Assembly: GCF_000153165.2 (NCBI RefSeq)
Contig: NC_014472.1
Coordinates: 2,352,001-2,416,000 of the forward strand
Direction of reading: 5' to 3'
Length of the DNA: 64,000 nucleotides
Source of the DNA: Maribacter sp. HTCC2170
GTDB taxonomy: Bacteria; Bacteroidota; Bacteroidia; Flavobacteriales; Flavobacteriaceae
Shown in pieces: positions 36,936 through 46,247 of this stretch. The notes beneath the pieces are model-generated. The model had not been told where the DNA came from. It made no database searches and saw only the letters and a list, made by a program, of their open reading frames with translations. Made by a program: the position numbers and the translations under genes. Numbering within the stretch: position 1 is the first letter of the stretch; each line of letters opens with the position of its first letter.

Positions 36936-37988
36936 TTAGGGTTTTGTATTGCGTTGTAGAATTAAGAATTCTTCATCCATGACGTTGCCCATGAATATTA
37001 AATCCCCAAAAGTTGCGGCAACCGTTGAACCAGACATTTCACTACCCTCTTCAACATATATTTTTTCAATTGAATAATCTCCCTTTTTCCTGTAATCGAT
37101 TTTAATAATCTCCGAAGGGGAGGTTTCTTTATTGCCCTTTGCATATGAACTAAAGCGTAAAAGATTGGGATGTGACCCTATCCAAAGATTTCCTTCTTGA
37201 TCAAACTCTATATTGTCCACTCCAGTTCCACAATCAATCGCCTCATTGAAGGTGAGTGTTCCATCTTTGTTCATTGCAAAAACTTCGACTTCAAAATGTC
37301 TGGGCGATGCCACAAAAATCAGGTCTCTATTATTGTCGATATTGATTCCATTGGCATATGCAATTCCATTGGCAACCTCATTGTACCTAGATCCATCAAA
37401 GAATATCACATTCGATATTCCTAAACCAAGATAATTTTCTGCCAATAAACCTAGACCTTGTGTGTACTTATGGTCGTTGGTAAAGTAAAAACGATCTTCA
37501 TCTATCATGACGACATCATTAGGACTTATCATGGATGGATGTTCCAAGGTTTTTATGTGCGTCATCCTTTTATCATATAATTCAAAAACTTCTAGGGAAT
37601 GCCCTTTTTGAGTATGGTTCACAGCCATAACCTTATACGTACTATCTGTTTTGAAGAACGAAATACCATGTGGCGCAAACGGTTGTTTAAAATTTTTTGT
37701 CAAATGGATAGGCTCAAAATCATCGTTTTTTAAATCTATCAAATAAAGCCCTCCTTTGTCGACTGTTTCAGGGGGAAAGGCAGCGCGATCGGTTGAGGAA
37801 ATCAATGCAAAGCTATCGATGCGACTTATCATAATATCCTCGGCTCCTACAAGTGGAATTCTTTTAAGGATTTTTCCTTGAAACTGTGGTTCAATAGTTC
37901 TGAAATAACCTGTGGAAATCAATACATGACCTATAAAGAGAAGTACCAAGAAAGTGAATAAAAGGAAAACTTTTTTTAGGATTCGCAT
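36936..37988 (-). CDS. paraoxonase (PON)-like arylesterase/lactonase
   Basis: The 350-residue protein starts with a hydrophobic anchor (about 6-26) and matches the six-bladed propeller of animal paraoxonases along its whole length. The calcium ligands are all present: E50 and D51 (GAEDI), N157 (SPNDVV), N213 (YANGINI), D258 and N259 (GVDNIEFD). The catalytic histidine pair is kept as H107 (APHGIS) and H125 (VNH). PON enzymes hydrolyse lactones, including acyl-homoserine lactones, and aryl esters. Located in the periplasm by its anchor. The neighbours are an amidohydrolase gene and a DUF1080 gene on the same strand. Confidence 0.85.
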   Translation of the reverse strand: MRILKKVFLLFTFLVLLFIGHVLISTGYFRTIEPQFQGKILKRIPLVGAEDIMISRIDSFALISSTDRAAFPPETVDKGGLYLIDLKNDDFEPIHLTKNFKQPFAPHGISFFKTDSTYKVMAVNHTQKGHSLEVFELYDKRMTHIKTLEHPSMISPNDVVMIDEDRFYFTNDHKYTQGLGLLAENYLGLGISNVIFFDGSRYNEVANGIAYANGINIDNNRDLIFVASPRHFEVEVFAMNKDGTLTFNEAIDCGTGVDNIEFDQEGNLWIGSHPNLLRFSSYAKGNKETSPSEIIKIDYRKKGDYSIEKIYVEEGSEMSGSTVAATFGDLIFMGNVMDEEFLILQRNTKP

Positions 37989-38086
37989 ATCTTTTTTATT
38001 GACGTTTTGTAGTTTTTGGTATTGTCCATGTTTAGTTTACATCCACTTAGATTACAACTGCATAAAACTGTATCAAGGGAAAAAGA

Positions 38087-38785
38087 CTATGGCAATTCTT
38101 TAATCTTTATATTTCTAAACGCAACTTTTCCGCCCCATTCTTGAAGACTTATATGGCCAGTTTTCGCCGTTCCAAAACTTGACCATTTAGCAAAACCTGA
38201 TTTTGCTATCATTGCTTTCCACTCAGGTCCATGTACGGGAAAACGAACAACCTCTGTGCCATTGAAGACAACAAAACCTTCATTTTCTTTATGATCAATA
38301 TGAATGAGGTAATGGTTCCATTCCTCTGCTGGGTTACTTACTATTGAGGACGGTGGGATCAAACCATACAATGAACCCGCCCGATTAATATCGCCACGTT
38401 CTTCTATATATGCTTCCCAACCATCGTCCAAAATTTGAATTTCAGGCCCAGTCATATAAGGTTGTTCAAACTCTTCACTTTCTATTACACCCCAGAAAAT
38501 ACCTGAGTTTCCATGAGGATAGATTTTCCATTCTATCGATAATTCGTAATTGGTGTATTGCTTGTCGGTCACCAAATTCGAGTTTTCTCCACTTTTATCC
38601 CTTTGAAAGTCAAAAATCAATTCGCCATTATCAGCGTACCATCCATCATTGATTTCATCCTTTCCATATGAATGCCAACCATCAAGACTTTTTCCATTGA
38701 ATAAATCTGTAAAACCATCATCAGCCGGACCGCATCCAACTATCAAAATCAAAATTAAGAGTGGGTAAAATTTACGAGTATTCAT
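38087..38785 (-). CDS. DUF1080 domain lipoprotein
   Basis: The 232-residue lipoprotein (lipobox IVGC near residue 18) has a single DUF1080 domain: TDLFNGKSLDGWHSYG, WKIYPHGNSGIFWGV, PEIQILDDGWEAYI, NPAEEWNHYLIHID and FRNIKIKEL at the end. It is the fourth DUF1080 gene in the window. It is a single gene, 98 bases upstream of the paraoxonase-like gene. Probable keto-glycoside-acting lipoprotein, substrate unknown. Confidence 0.82.
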   Translation of the reverse strand: MNTRKFYPLLILILIVGCGPADDGFTDLFNGKSLDGWHSYGKDEINDGWYADNGELIFDFQRDKSGENSNLVTDKQYTNYELSIEWKIYPHGNSGIFWGVIESEEFEQPYMTGPEIQILDDGWEAYIEERGDINRAGSLYGLIPPSSIVSNPAEEWNHYLIHIDHKENEGFVVFNGTEVVRFPVHGPEWKAMIAKSGFAKWSSFGTAKTGHISLQEWGGKVAFRNIKIKELP

Positions 38786-38978
38786 TTAGTTGATTAATTA
38801 AAGCCACAACTGGCTGGTTGATACTAATTATAGTTTGGTTCAGAAAATGTGAATGAAATTTAAAGATAGTTGATTACGAGGATAATTAACTGAAAGTTAG
38901 GCGAGAAATAATCCAAGACACGCTTAATTATTTATAAACCAAAGTTGTATTTTGATTGATGATTATATTATTTCAGCG

Positions 38979-39659
38979 CTATTGACTACTGGCGCGTTTT
39001 TGTTTCTCGAATTCTTCCGTTCGTTTAATTTGCTCTTCCAAATTCCATTCAAAATCAAATCTGTTTTTTAAGAATTCCGCTATTGGATCAAGGCCTATTT
39101 CTGCCCTTCGTTTATCAATATTCACCGGGTCATAAACAGGCCAAACATTAAAACTTTTGGTATCGGGATAGTATTTCATTTGACCCCCATAGATTTGTAA
39201 ATCTCCCAGGTCTGTGGCAATTCTGTCCTGGGCCCGTACTAAAAATCCAGGCTCCAATTTTTTGTCCAATACGGCCTGTTTCATTAATGGTAAATAATGA
39301 ACTCGAATTTCGTGATCGGCATGTTGGAGTACATTGCAAATAGTTAAATTACCCTGTTCACCAATTTGGACCTGATCTGGCCAACCATTCTCATCCAGGA
39401 TTGCCTTTATCTTTTTTTCATTGATTACATGATTACTTTTGTAAATGGCCTGTTGTTCATTAAACTCAGGAGAATCTGCTCCATAAATTGCCATTAATGA
39501 ATCTCGTTTTCTAATAGGGTCTTGCTCAGAATGCCAGATAGTGTCCAGTACCATGATATAGTTTTTTGGAGGCGCTTCCTGTGTTTTGGATTTCTTTTTT
39601 TGCTCACAAGCTGTCATTAATATAATTGTGAGTAGTATGTTAATTTTTTGCCTAGTCAT
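38979..39659 (-). CDS. DUF6624-like lipoprotein
   Basis: A 226-residue protein with a lipoprotein leader (MTRQKINILLTIILMTAC). The core GWPDQVQIGEQGNLTICNVLQHAD, VHYLPLMKQAV and DRIATDLGDLQIYGGQM fits DUF6624, a family of unknown function in Bacteroidota. The C-terminal helix is charged (EEQIKRTEEFEKQKR). It is a lone gene between a DUF1080 gene and rsgA, on the same strand. I assign no function. Confidence 0.65.
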   Translation of the reverse strand: MTRQKINILLTIILMTACEQKKKSKTQEAPPKNYIMVLDTIWHSEQDPIRKRDSLMAIYGADSPEFNEQQAIYKSNHVINEKKIKAILDENGWPDQVQIGEQGNLTICNVLQHADHEIRVHYLPLMKQAVLDKKLEPGFLVRAQDRIATDLGDLQIYGGQMKYYPDTKSFNVWPVYDPVNIDKRRAEIGLDPIAEFLKNRFDFEWNLEEQIKRTEEFEKQKRASSQ

Positions 39660-39749
39660 TACTATTGATTTCGGGAACCATTGAATTCCCTCTTTTTAAA
39701 TATTTGCTGTAATTATCATCAAGGTAATAGGAGAATGAAAAACATCAAT

Positions 39750-40814
39750 TTAGTACTTATCCAGTTTCCGTTGTTTTTTTACATTCTTGATCATTTTTCC
39801 GAAAGCCCGATCCTTTTTCTTGCGTTCTTGGGCATCTGACTCAAAATGCGATTTCTCTTTCTCCATTTTAATGTAATTGGCGTAGGCATCTGCATCTAAA
39901 TCTCCATTTTCAATAGCGTCAATTACAGCGCACCCTTTTTCATTGATATGGGTGCAATCACTGAATTTACAATTCTGGGCAAGGTTTAATATAGACTCAA
40001 AAGTAATTTCAAGACCACTAGAACTATTGGTAATACCTACTTCCCTTATGCCCGGGTTATCTATCAAAATTCCATTTTCCAGGACAATCAATTCTCTATG
40101 GCTTGTTACATGTTTTCCCCGATCAATACTTTCACTTATTTCCCCGGTTTCCATCAAGTCCTTACCTGTCAAGGTATTTATCAAGGTAGATTTTCCGACC
40201 CCTGAAGAACCAAGAAGACAATAAGTACGACCTGTTTTCAATTCTGATTTTAATTCTGTAATCCCTATTTGGGTTTGATTACTAATGGCGAATAGGGGAA
40301 CATCTTCAATGCGTTCGTTAATTTGGATCAACAATTCTTTCAATTTCTGCTCTTCAATTAAATCCACTTTACTCAAAACAATAAGCGGTTCAATTTTGGA
40401 GGCATTGCAAATAGTCAAATAACGTTCTATACGATTTATATTGAAATCTCTATTTACCGATTGGACTATGAGTCCAAAATCAATGTTCGCGGCGATTATC
40501 TGGGTTTGTCCCAATTTACCCACAGCCTTTCTTTCAATAATTGATTTTCTAGGTAATAGAGCGTGAATTAGCGCTTTGTCTTCATCATATTCTGAAATGG
40601 CAACCCAATCACCAACCGCAGGAAGATCGCTCCTGTCAGTAGCTGTGTACCTAAGATTCCCCAGAAGTTCGGCATCAAATTCATTTTTGCCGGTCTTAAC
40701 TGTATAACGGTCTTTGTGCTCCGAAATGACCCTGCCAATCTCAAAGGAACCAAGGTTGTTCGCTTCTCGATATTCAGCTAATTCATTGTTGTATCCTAAG
40801 TCCTCTAGTGTCAT
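39750..40814 (-). CDS. rsgA: ribosome small subunit-dependent GTPase A
   Basis: RsgA (354 residues) is a circularly permuted GTPase that helps late maturation of the 30S subunit. An OB-fold comes first, then the G motifs in permuted order: LSKVDL (G4), SSGVGKSTLINTLTG (P-loop) and DNPGIREVG (G3), and a C-terminal zinc finger (CKFSDCTHINEKGCAV). The very C-terminal tail is basic. Single-gene unit; cytoplasmic. Confidence 0.95.
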   Translation of the reverse strand: MTLEDLGYNNELAEYREANNLGSFEIGRVISEHKDRYTVKTGKNEFDAELLGNLRYTATDRSDLPAVGDWVAISEYDEDKALIHALLPRKSIIERKAVGKLGQTQIIAANIDFGLIVQSVNRDFNINRIERYLTICNASKIEPLIVLSKVDLIEEQKLKELLIQINERIEDVPLFAISNQTQIGITELKSELKTGRTYCLLGSSGVGKSTLINTLTGKDLMETGEISESIDRGKHVTSHRELIVLENGILIDNPGIREVGITNSSSGLEITFESILNLAQNCKFSDCTHINEKGCAVIDAIENGDLDADAYANYIKMEKEKSHFESDAQERKKKDRAFGKMIKNVKKQRKLDKY

Positions 40815-40899
40815 TTATTTTTTATGCTGGTAATAAGTTTCCTCTTTTATGAATTTTAAAATTAATGTAAATGAAGTCTCTTTTTTGATAAGCCTTCAT

Positions 40900-42321
40900 T
40901 TATTGTTGCCCTTTAACTTTTATTTCTAAACTATCACGCTTACTTCTCATTTGCTGTAGCACATCTTTGTATGTAGTATCATCAATTAGGTTTTCCAGTT
41001 GCTTTGGATCTTTTTGTAAATCATGTAAATATTCATAAGGTGGATTTTGTTCATAATAGTTGGCATAGATATATCTTTGCCCTCGAATACCCACGTATTT
41101 GGGAATTTTATCGTGTTCCATTCTATGTTCACATAGAAAATCTGTTCGCCAAGTATCAATATCTTCATTGTTCAAAATAGGCACGAGACTTTCTCCTTGG
41201 TATATTTCTGGTAATGAAATTCCTGCTAGGTCCAGTATGGTTGACGGAATATCAATATTTAAGGCAACCTTATCTGAAGTACCTTTTACCGTCTTTCTAG
41301 ACTTTCGTGGGTCGTAAATCACTAAAGGAACTCGAAGGGACTCTTCATAGTGCGACCATTTGCCCGCAAAACCTCTATTACCCATATAGTAACCATTATC
41401 AGAGGAGAAAATAATTATGGTATTCTTATCCAATCCATATTTTTCAAGCGTATTTAGTACCCTTTTCATTACATTGTCGTACCCGCTGATCATGCGAAAA
41501 TATGCTTTCATGTTTGTTTGATACTTTTCTTCTGTATCCCACCGCCAGAAATAACGTTCCCTGTTGAGTGAATTTTTTAAGAACTCCGGATGATTTTCAT
41601 AAATATTGGAATCTGATAATTCAGGAGTTGGCATTTCGGTATCCTCATACAAGTGTTCCACTGCCTTTGGGTAGGGATAATGACCATCATTTCCTGGAGT
41701 TTTATTACCATCTACTGCATGAACGGCATTAAAGCTAATGGAAAGGCAAAATGGGTTTTCGCTTGTTTGATTTGCAATAAACTCTACAGCTTCATCTCCT
41801 TTTATCTCGGCAGAATGTCGTTTGGTGCCATCGTTAAGTTTTATAAAATGTGGACCAGATTTTGGTGAAGGTTTATAGTAGTCGAACATTTGGGGAAGCA
41901 AACTATCCTGATTTTCGATTTTCATTCCAAATTTCCCAATAAAACCTGTTTTATATCCTGATGATTTTAACAGGAATGGATATGAATTTTTTACGAACTC
42001 AGTTTTAATAGGAAGTTTTCCAAAAGTGTAACCATGTTTGCTCTCGTATAATCCGGTTAGGATAGAGGCCCTACTTGCAGCACAAATTGAAGTTGTTACA
42101 AAAGCATTTGTAAATCGAACGCCATTTTCGGCGAGCTTATCTACTGTTGGTGTTTGAATGATTGGATGCCCTGCGATAGATAGAAGGTCGTTCCGTTGGT
42201 CATCAACAAGAAAAAATAAAATATTTGGTCTTTCTTCTACTTCTTCTTGTACAGTGTTGCAGGCACTTAAAACCAGTGAAATAATTATAGGCAAAACGAA
42301 AACTGTTATTTCTTTTTTCAT
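40900..42321 (-). CDS. secreted type I sulfatase
   Basis: The 473-residue lipoprotein (lipobox LSAC near residue 20) is an S1-family sulfatase. FFLVDDQRNDLL gives calcium-binding aspartates; SICAASRASILTG holds the cysteine that must be converted to formylglycine (C-x-A-x-R form); DNGYYMGNRG is the second metal site. It resembles iduronate-2-sulfatase and choline-sulfatase-like enzymes. No SusC/D or polysaccharide lyase is close, so the sulfated substrate cannot be deduced. The maturase is not in the window. Confidence 0.9.
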   Translation of the reverse strand: MKKEITVFVLPIIISLVLSACNTVQEEVEERPNILFFLVDDQRNDLLSIAGHPIIQTPTVDKLAENGVRFTNAFVTTSICAASRASILTGLYESKHGYTFGKLPIKTEFVKNSYPFLLKSSGYKTGFIGKFGMKIENQDSLLPQMFDYYKPSPKSGPHFIKLNDGTKRHSAEIKGDEAVEFIANQTSENPFCLSISFNAVHAVDGNKTPGNDGHYPYPKAVEHLYEDTEMPTPELSDSNIYENHPEFLKNSLNRERYFWRWDTEEKYQTNMKAYFRMISGYDNVMKRVLNTLEKYGLDKNTIIIFSSDNGYYMGNRGFAGKWSHYEESLRVPLVIYDPRKSRKTVKGTSDKVALNIDIPSTILDLAGISLPEIYQGESLVPILNNEDIDTWRTDFLCEHRMEHDKIPKYVGIRGQRYIYANYYEQNPPYEYLHDLQKDPKQLENLIDDTTYKDVLQQMRSKRDSLEIKVKGQQ

Positions 42322-42458
42322 AATTCAATCCTATTAATCGTTTCTTGCCCCAATTTCATTGAATTCGTTTGCGCTTTGGGACTAAGGAGCAAATTATTTC
42401 ATTGTTGGATGATTACACCCAATATAACTGTATTTATCGTACCTTCAATTTGAAAGAC

Positions 42459-43193
42459 CTATATGTTTATCAAAATATTCAATAGCGTCAAAAAGCCTAT
42501 GGACAAAATAAGGATAAGTGATATTTTTTTGAATTTATCTTGCGGGATGAATTTTAGTATTCGTTTACCAATATAGGTTCCAACGAGTCCAATCACTATG
42601 AGAAAAGGTAAATAAATCAAATCGTGTTTATGAATGTAACCATTTTGGTAATAGACAATGGTTCTTGTAAAGTCTATAAAAAAATCAATAAATGCGGAAG
42701 TGGCAATAAAAACGCTTTTCTCAAGATTAAATGCCGTCATTGTCAACCCTCTAATAGCTCCCCCAGTACCTAACAATCCGGCCGAAAATCCTGATATAAC
42801 TCCTCCAGTTATTGCGTTTTTTCTATTTGGCGAAACCACGAGGCCTTTTTTGTATAGAAATAATAAACTTAAACTTATTAAAAATACCGCAAGCAGAATT
42901 TCTAAAATGGTGCTGTCGAGAATCTTTGACAAGAATCCACCGATGACTACAAATAAGATAGAGGGTAGGCCTATATTCATTATCAGTTTTTTGTCAAGAC
43001 CCTTTTTGAATAAAACAATCTTACTCATATTACTTGATAAATGGAATATTGCCGTAAGCCCTAAAACCGAATGAAAGTCAAAATAAAAGTTACCTATAGG
43101 TACAAAAAATACCGAAGAACCAAAACCACCGATTGTTCCAATAATTTCTGCGAACAACGCAAGTACTAAGAATATATAATTTAGTTTATTCAA
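42459..43193 (-). CDS. TSUP (TauE/SafE) family membrane transporter
   Basis: A 244-residue protein with about eight hydrophobic segments and paired glycine motifs (TIGGFGSSVFFVPIG and GLLGTGGAIRGL). The gene starts with TTG at 43193: an in-frame stop lies just upstream and no ATG is near. It differs clearly from the TSUP gene at 25125. It begins the 42.5-50 kb accessory-looking stretch. Probable inner-membrane anion exporter. Confidence 0.8.
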   Translation of the reverse strand: MNKLNYIFLVLALFAEIIGTIGGFGSSVFFVPIGNFYFDFHSVLGLTAIFHLSSNMSKIVLFKKGLDKKLIMNIGLPSILFVVIGGFLSKILDSTILEILLAVFLISLSLLFLYKKGLVVSPNRKNAITGGVISGFSAGLLGTGGAIRGLTMTAFNLEKSVFIATSAFIDFFIDFTRTIVYYQNGYIHKHDLIYLPFLIVIGLVGTYIGKRILKFIPQDKFKKISLILILSIGFLTLLNILINI

Positions 43194-43289
43194 AATTATT
43201 TTTCAAAAATTTAGTTTTATCAGTGGTGAAGCATGGGAAGAACATTGAAAAAGAAAGGTAATTCAAGAATCTAAATTATTTCACCGAAT

Positions 43290-43313
43290 ATAAAGTTAGC
43301 GAATAAGCTAGAA
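43290..43313. repeat. direct repeat copy 1 (ATAAAGTTAGnGAATAAGC)
   Basis: ATAAAGTTAGCGAATAAGC recurs with one change as ATAAAGTTAGTGAATAAGC at 47850-47868, 4.5 kb away. Both copies lie downstream of a minus-strand stop codon (DUF1905 here, DUF2911 there) in otherwise unrelated spacer DNA. Confidence 0.65.
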
Positions 43314-43401
43314 ATTTAACTTGTAAACCCACCAGATAGAAGTAATGTTACCTTCGTGCATATTATAGAAGTTATGAATTCAATATCTTAAACCTTCGAA
43401 A

Positions 43402-43701
43402 TTACACCCAAATAACCGTATTTATCGTACTCTCAGTTTTAAGTGCTTCTTTTTTTCTTATTTCAGCTTTTATGGGAAGTAAATATGTTCTCTTTTTAGT
43501 GTCATACCAAATGGCCGTTTGCCATTTATTATCGCCGATTTTTGCCATTGCTTTCAATCTTCCCCAGCCCTCTTCTTGCCATCCAATATTTTTCCTTATT
43601 TCATTTGCCAAATCCATGGGAAGTGAAACAAAATGCCATCCACCAGGTGATTGATGTTGCCACATCTTGGCTGAAAATTCATATTTTATTTGAGGACTCA
43701 A
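43402..43701 (-). CDS. DUF1905 domain protein
   Basis: A 99-residue protein covering a whole DUF1905 domain: YEFSAKMWQHQSPGGWHFVSLP, WGRLKAMAKIGDNKWQTAIWYD and TYLLPIKAEIRKKE. It starts with TTG at 43701; no in-frame ATG is available before the conserved core. DUF1905 is a small beta-barrel of unknown role. It lies alone on the minus strand with a repeat-bearing spacer downstream. Confidence 0.75.
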   Translation of the reverse strand: MSPQIKYEFSAKMWQHQSPGGWHFVSLPMDLANEIRKNIGWQEEGWGRLKAMAKIGDNKWQTAIWYDTKKRTYLLPIKAEIRKKEALKTESTINTVIWV

Positions 43702-43760
43702 TTTATTTGATAGTTACTTATACGGTGGCGAGTTTTATTTAATCGTCTTTCGATTTTGTT

Positions 43761-44735
43761 TTAGATACCGGGTTCAATTTCAAGATAACTTTTCTCCCAA
43801 ATCTTTGACTGTGTTTTTTGGTCGATATTTCCACCTGATAATATAACCACAATTCGTTTTTTTGTCTTTTGAGCTTTTAGCCATTGGAAACCAGCGACCA
43901 TTCCCAAAGCACTTGTAGGCTCAATATGCAATTTTAAAAGATGCGTGAGCCATTGTGTCCAATAAACCATATCGGTTTCTTCAATCTCATACATGCCATC
44001 CAATTTTTTCAAATACTCAAAGGTGATATCGCCAACGGCCATGGTCATTGCCCCGTCGGCAAGTGTATCTGGGACCGACTGTAGTCTTTGAATAGCATTC
44101 ATTTTCAATGACTGGGCGGCGTCATTCGCATTTAACGGTTCTGCTCCGTATACTTTTGTTTTTGTTGAAAGACCATGGGCTGCTATTACTGTACCAGACA
44201 AAAGACCACCGCCACCACATGGAGCAAATATGGCATTAACGTCATCTAATTCACTCAAAATTTCTTGGGTGACCGTTCCTTGACCGGCGATAACATGTAG
44301 ATGATTAAAAGGCGGAATCCAAAAAGCACCTTCCTCATTTCCGTGTTCTTTAACTTTTTTATCCGCTATATCCCTGGTTTTACACAGTTCAACTTCAGCA
44401 CCATAATGCCTAGTTGCCTGAATTTTCACTTTTGAGGAATAATCAGGCATATAAATCTTTGATGGAATTCCGAATTGACTCGATGCCCAAGCAACTGCCT
44501 GGGCATGATTTCCTGAGCTATTGGCAACTATTTGCTTAGGTTTTTTATTATTTTCTACTAGCCAGGATACCGTATTACAGGCACCTCTTGCTTTAAAGGC
44601 CCCGATTTTTTGCAAGCATTCCACTTTAAAATAAATCTCATGGCCGGTCCATTTGTTTAATAATGACGAACTAACAATGGGCGTTTTATTTACAAATCTT
44701 TGTATCCTTTGATTTGCTTTTAGTATTTCTTTCAA
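43761..44735 (-). CDS. threonine dehydratase/serine racemase-like PLP enzyme
   Basis: The 324-residue fold-type II PLP enzyme has the lysine segment KIGAFKARGA, NSSGNHAQAVAWAS and the phosphate-binding CGGGGLLSGT. It would deaminate threonine or serine, or racemise serine; there is no regulatory domain, so it is of the catabolic or racemase size. It starts with TTG at 44735 because no in-frame ATG is present upstream. One of several lone minus-strand genes in this stretch. Confidence 0.85.
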   Translation of the reverse strand: MKEILKANQRIQRFVNKTPIVSSSLLNKWTGHEIYFKVECLQKIGAFKARGACNTVSWLVENNKKPKQIVANSSGNHAQAVAWASSQFGIPSKIYMPDYSSKVKIQATRHYGAEVELCKTRDIADKKVKEHGNEEGAFWIPPFNHLHVIAGQGTVTQEILSELDDVNAIFAPCGGGGLLSGTVIAAHGLSTKTKVYGAEPLNANDAAQSLKMNAIQRLQSVPDTLADGAMTMAVGDITFEYLKKLDGMYEIEETDMVYWTQWLTHLLKLHIEPTSALGMVAGFQWLKAQKTKKRIVVILSGGNIDQKTQSKIWEKSYLEIEPGI

Positions 44736-44820
44736 TGCTGTATGTTTATTAGTGCAAATAATTGTTGCAAAACAAGTTACATTGTTTTTTTGTTGGCCAC
44801 AGGTTTTTTATTTCTTAATT

Positions 44821-45840
44821 CTATTTTTTCCTCTTAACTATCTTTACAATACGATTAATGGTGATCTCTGATAAATTCCATTCATATCCATTAAAATCGG
44901 TGGTGTTTATAAATTGCACCACTACTGCGTCTATATCTTCATGATATTCAGCCAGACTCTGATAGCCAATTACCAAGCCTCCGTGTTCGTACTCGTAAAT
45001 GGATGAGTAGATTTCCTTTTCACCTTCATTAAAAACAGAACCATCATTTAAGGCTCGCAAGAAGATGCCAACATCTTGGGCTGTAGCTAACATTCCGTAT
45101 TCATTCGCCTTAAAATCTTTTTCAACCCCAACATAATACCCACTCATCACATCATCCATATTTACTTCACTAAGAGAAAAAAACGTATTCTTTAGCTCGA
45201 GTGGGCGCAAGATTTCCTCTTTAATGTACTGTTCATGGCTATAGCCTACCACTTGATCAATAATCCTGCGAAGCAACAAATAATTGGTGTTTGAATATTC
45301 ATAGCCTTTATCGGGCTTAAAGCTCGCCGGTAAATCGAGTGCAAAGTCGAGAGCATTTTTACCATTTTCCTGTTCATTTTCCCAATAAGCAGGATTATTC
45401 GTGAAATTCGGAATGCCGCTTCGGTGTTGCACCATCAGTTTTAGGGTAATCGTTTCTGCATTTTCAATTCTGTCCGTGAGTTCTGGAAAGTAATCGGCAA
45501 GCGTTTCATCTAAAGATAATCGATTGGCTTTAGCCAATTTTGCGATGGAAACAGCGGTATATAACTTGCTAATACTCGCAATTTTGAATAATGAATTCGG
45601 GTCTGTAGGTATTTTGTTATCTCGATCCTTCCAACCGCCTGTATAAAATGCTGGCGGTTTACCAGCTTCGTCAACATAGACAATCAGGCCATCAAACCCA
45701 TGGCCAATGGCTTCATCAACTTGTTCTTGAACTGTATTTGGCAAGGGTAAAATCCAAGCCCATACTAAAATCCAGGGTACGTAGAACAGAGAAATTACAG
45801 TTCCTACCAGTAGTACTATTCTGAGTATCTTTTTTTTCAT
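44821..45840 (-). CDS. serine hydrolase, class C beta-lactamase/DD-peptidase fold
   Basis: The 339-residue protein has an N-terminal membrane anchor (about 5-30) and the three motifs of the PF00144 family: SISK (SxxK nucleophile), YSN (YxN) and EHGGLVIGY in place of KTG. Such proteins act as carboxypeptidases, esterases or beta-lactamases; activity on antibiotics cannot be claimed. It lies 411 bases from the next gene, across a repeat-bearing spacer. Confidence 0.85.
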   Translation of the reverse strand: MKKKILRIVLLVGTVISLFYVPWILVWAWILPLPNTVQEQVDEAIGHGFDGLIVYVDEAGKPPAFYTGGWKDRDNKIPTDPNSLFKIASISKLYTAVSIAKLAKANRLSLDETLADYFPELTDRIENAETITLKLMVQHRSGIPNFTNNPAYWENEQENGKNALDFALDLPASFKPDKGYEYSNTNYLLLRRIIDQVVGYSHEQYIKEEILRPLELKNTFFSLSEVNMDDVMSGYYVGVEKDFKANEYGMLATAQDVGIFLRALNDGSVFNEGEKEIYSSIYEYEHGGLVIGYQSLAEYHEDIDAVVVQFINTTDFNGYEWNLSEITINRIVKIVKRKK

Positions 45841-46133
45841 ATTATTATTTGCTTTTTACTAGAGCGGTTTATAAATAACACTCGTAAAATTTCATTTATT
45901 TGTCAAGAATGGAAATTTTATATATCTGAATTGTTGAATATTCCTGATGAGCTGTTGATTTTGTTCATTAGAGAAAGACTTGCTCAAAATGGTCACGCAG
46001 CCTCGCTATGTTACATTTGGATTGGCGAGTAATTTTCAGAATGAAAATGAGAATCTATAAACCATACACTTTGTTGAAACTCGTTATTTTTATTGAATAT
46101 AGCTCGTAAAATCTTTTTTTCATTTTGTATGTT

Positions 46134-46166
46134 TTTTTTCAGCTTGCAGCCAACGGTTCGGCTATG
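46134..46166. repeat. cassette-boundary-like repeat A
   Basis: TTTTTTCAGCTTGCAGCCAACGG continues to CTATG at 46166. It matches repeat C (47543-47574) base for base through TTTTTTCAGCTTG and again at AACG...CTATG, 1.4 kb apart, in spacers between unrelated genes. Confidence 0.6.
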
Positions 46167-46189
46167 ATTTCGTTTCAGAAATCCAGCCG
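46159..46189. repeat. fold-back hairpin in spacer A
   Basis: CGGCT / AGCCG encloses GATTTC / GAAATC with a six-base loop and a small bulge: an 11-bp imperfect stem. It is not followed by a T-run on the minus strand, so it is not a simple terminator. Hairpins of like make occur in the next two spacers. Confidence 0.6.
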
Positions 46190-46235
46190 TAAAAAAATAA
46201 GAATTTTTAGGTTAGGGGAGAGGTAGCACTCGATA

Positions 46236-46247
46236 ATAGGTTTTGTT
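46236..46247. repeat. post-stop motif ATAGGTTTTGTT, copy 1
   Basis: On the coding strand this reads AACAAAACCTAT, 4 bases after the NTF2-like stop codon. The same 12 bases recur after two other stops in the next 1.7 kb. Confidence 0.6.

Noticed and set aside
31268-42321. T9SS C-terminal sorting domains on secreted proteins
   Set aside because: The ends of the secreted proteins lack the conserved type A pattern; export looks like Sec, Tat or lipoprotein routes.
42658-43074. 138-codon frame antisense to the TSUP gene
   Set aside because: Shadow of the TSUP gene; basic, low-complexity and without motifs.
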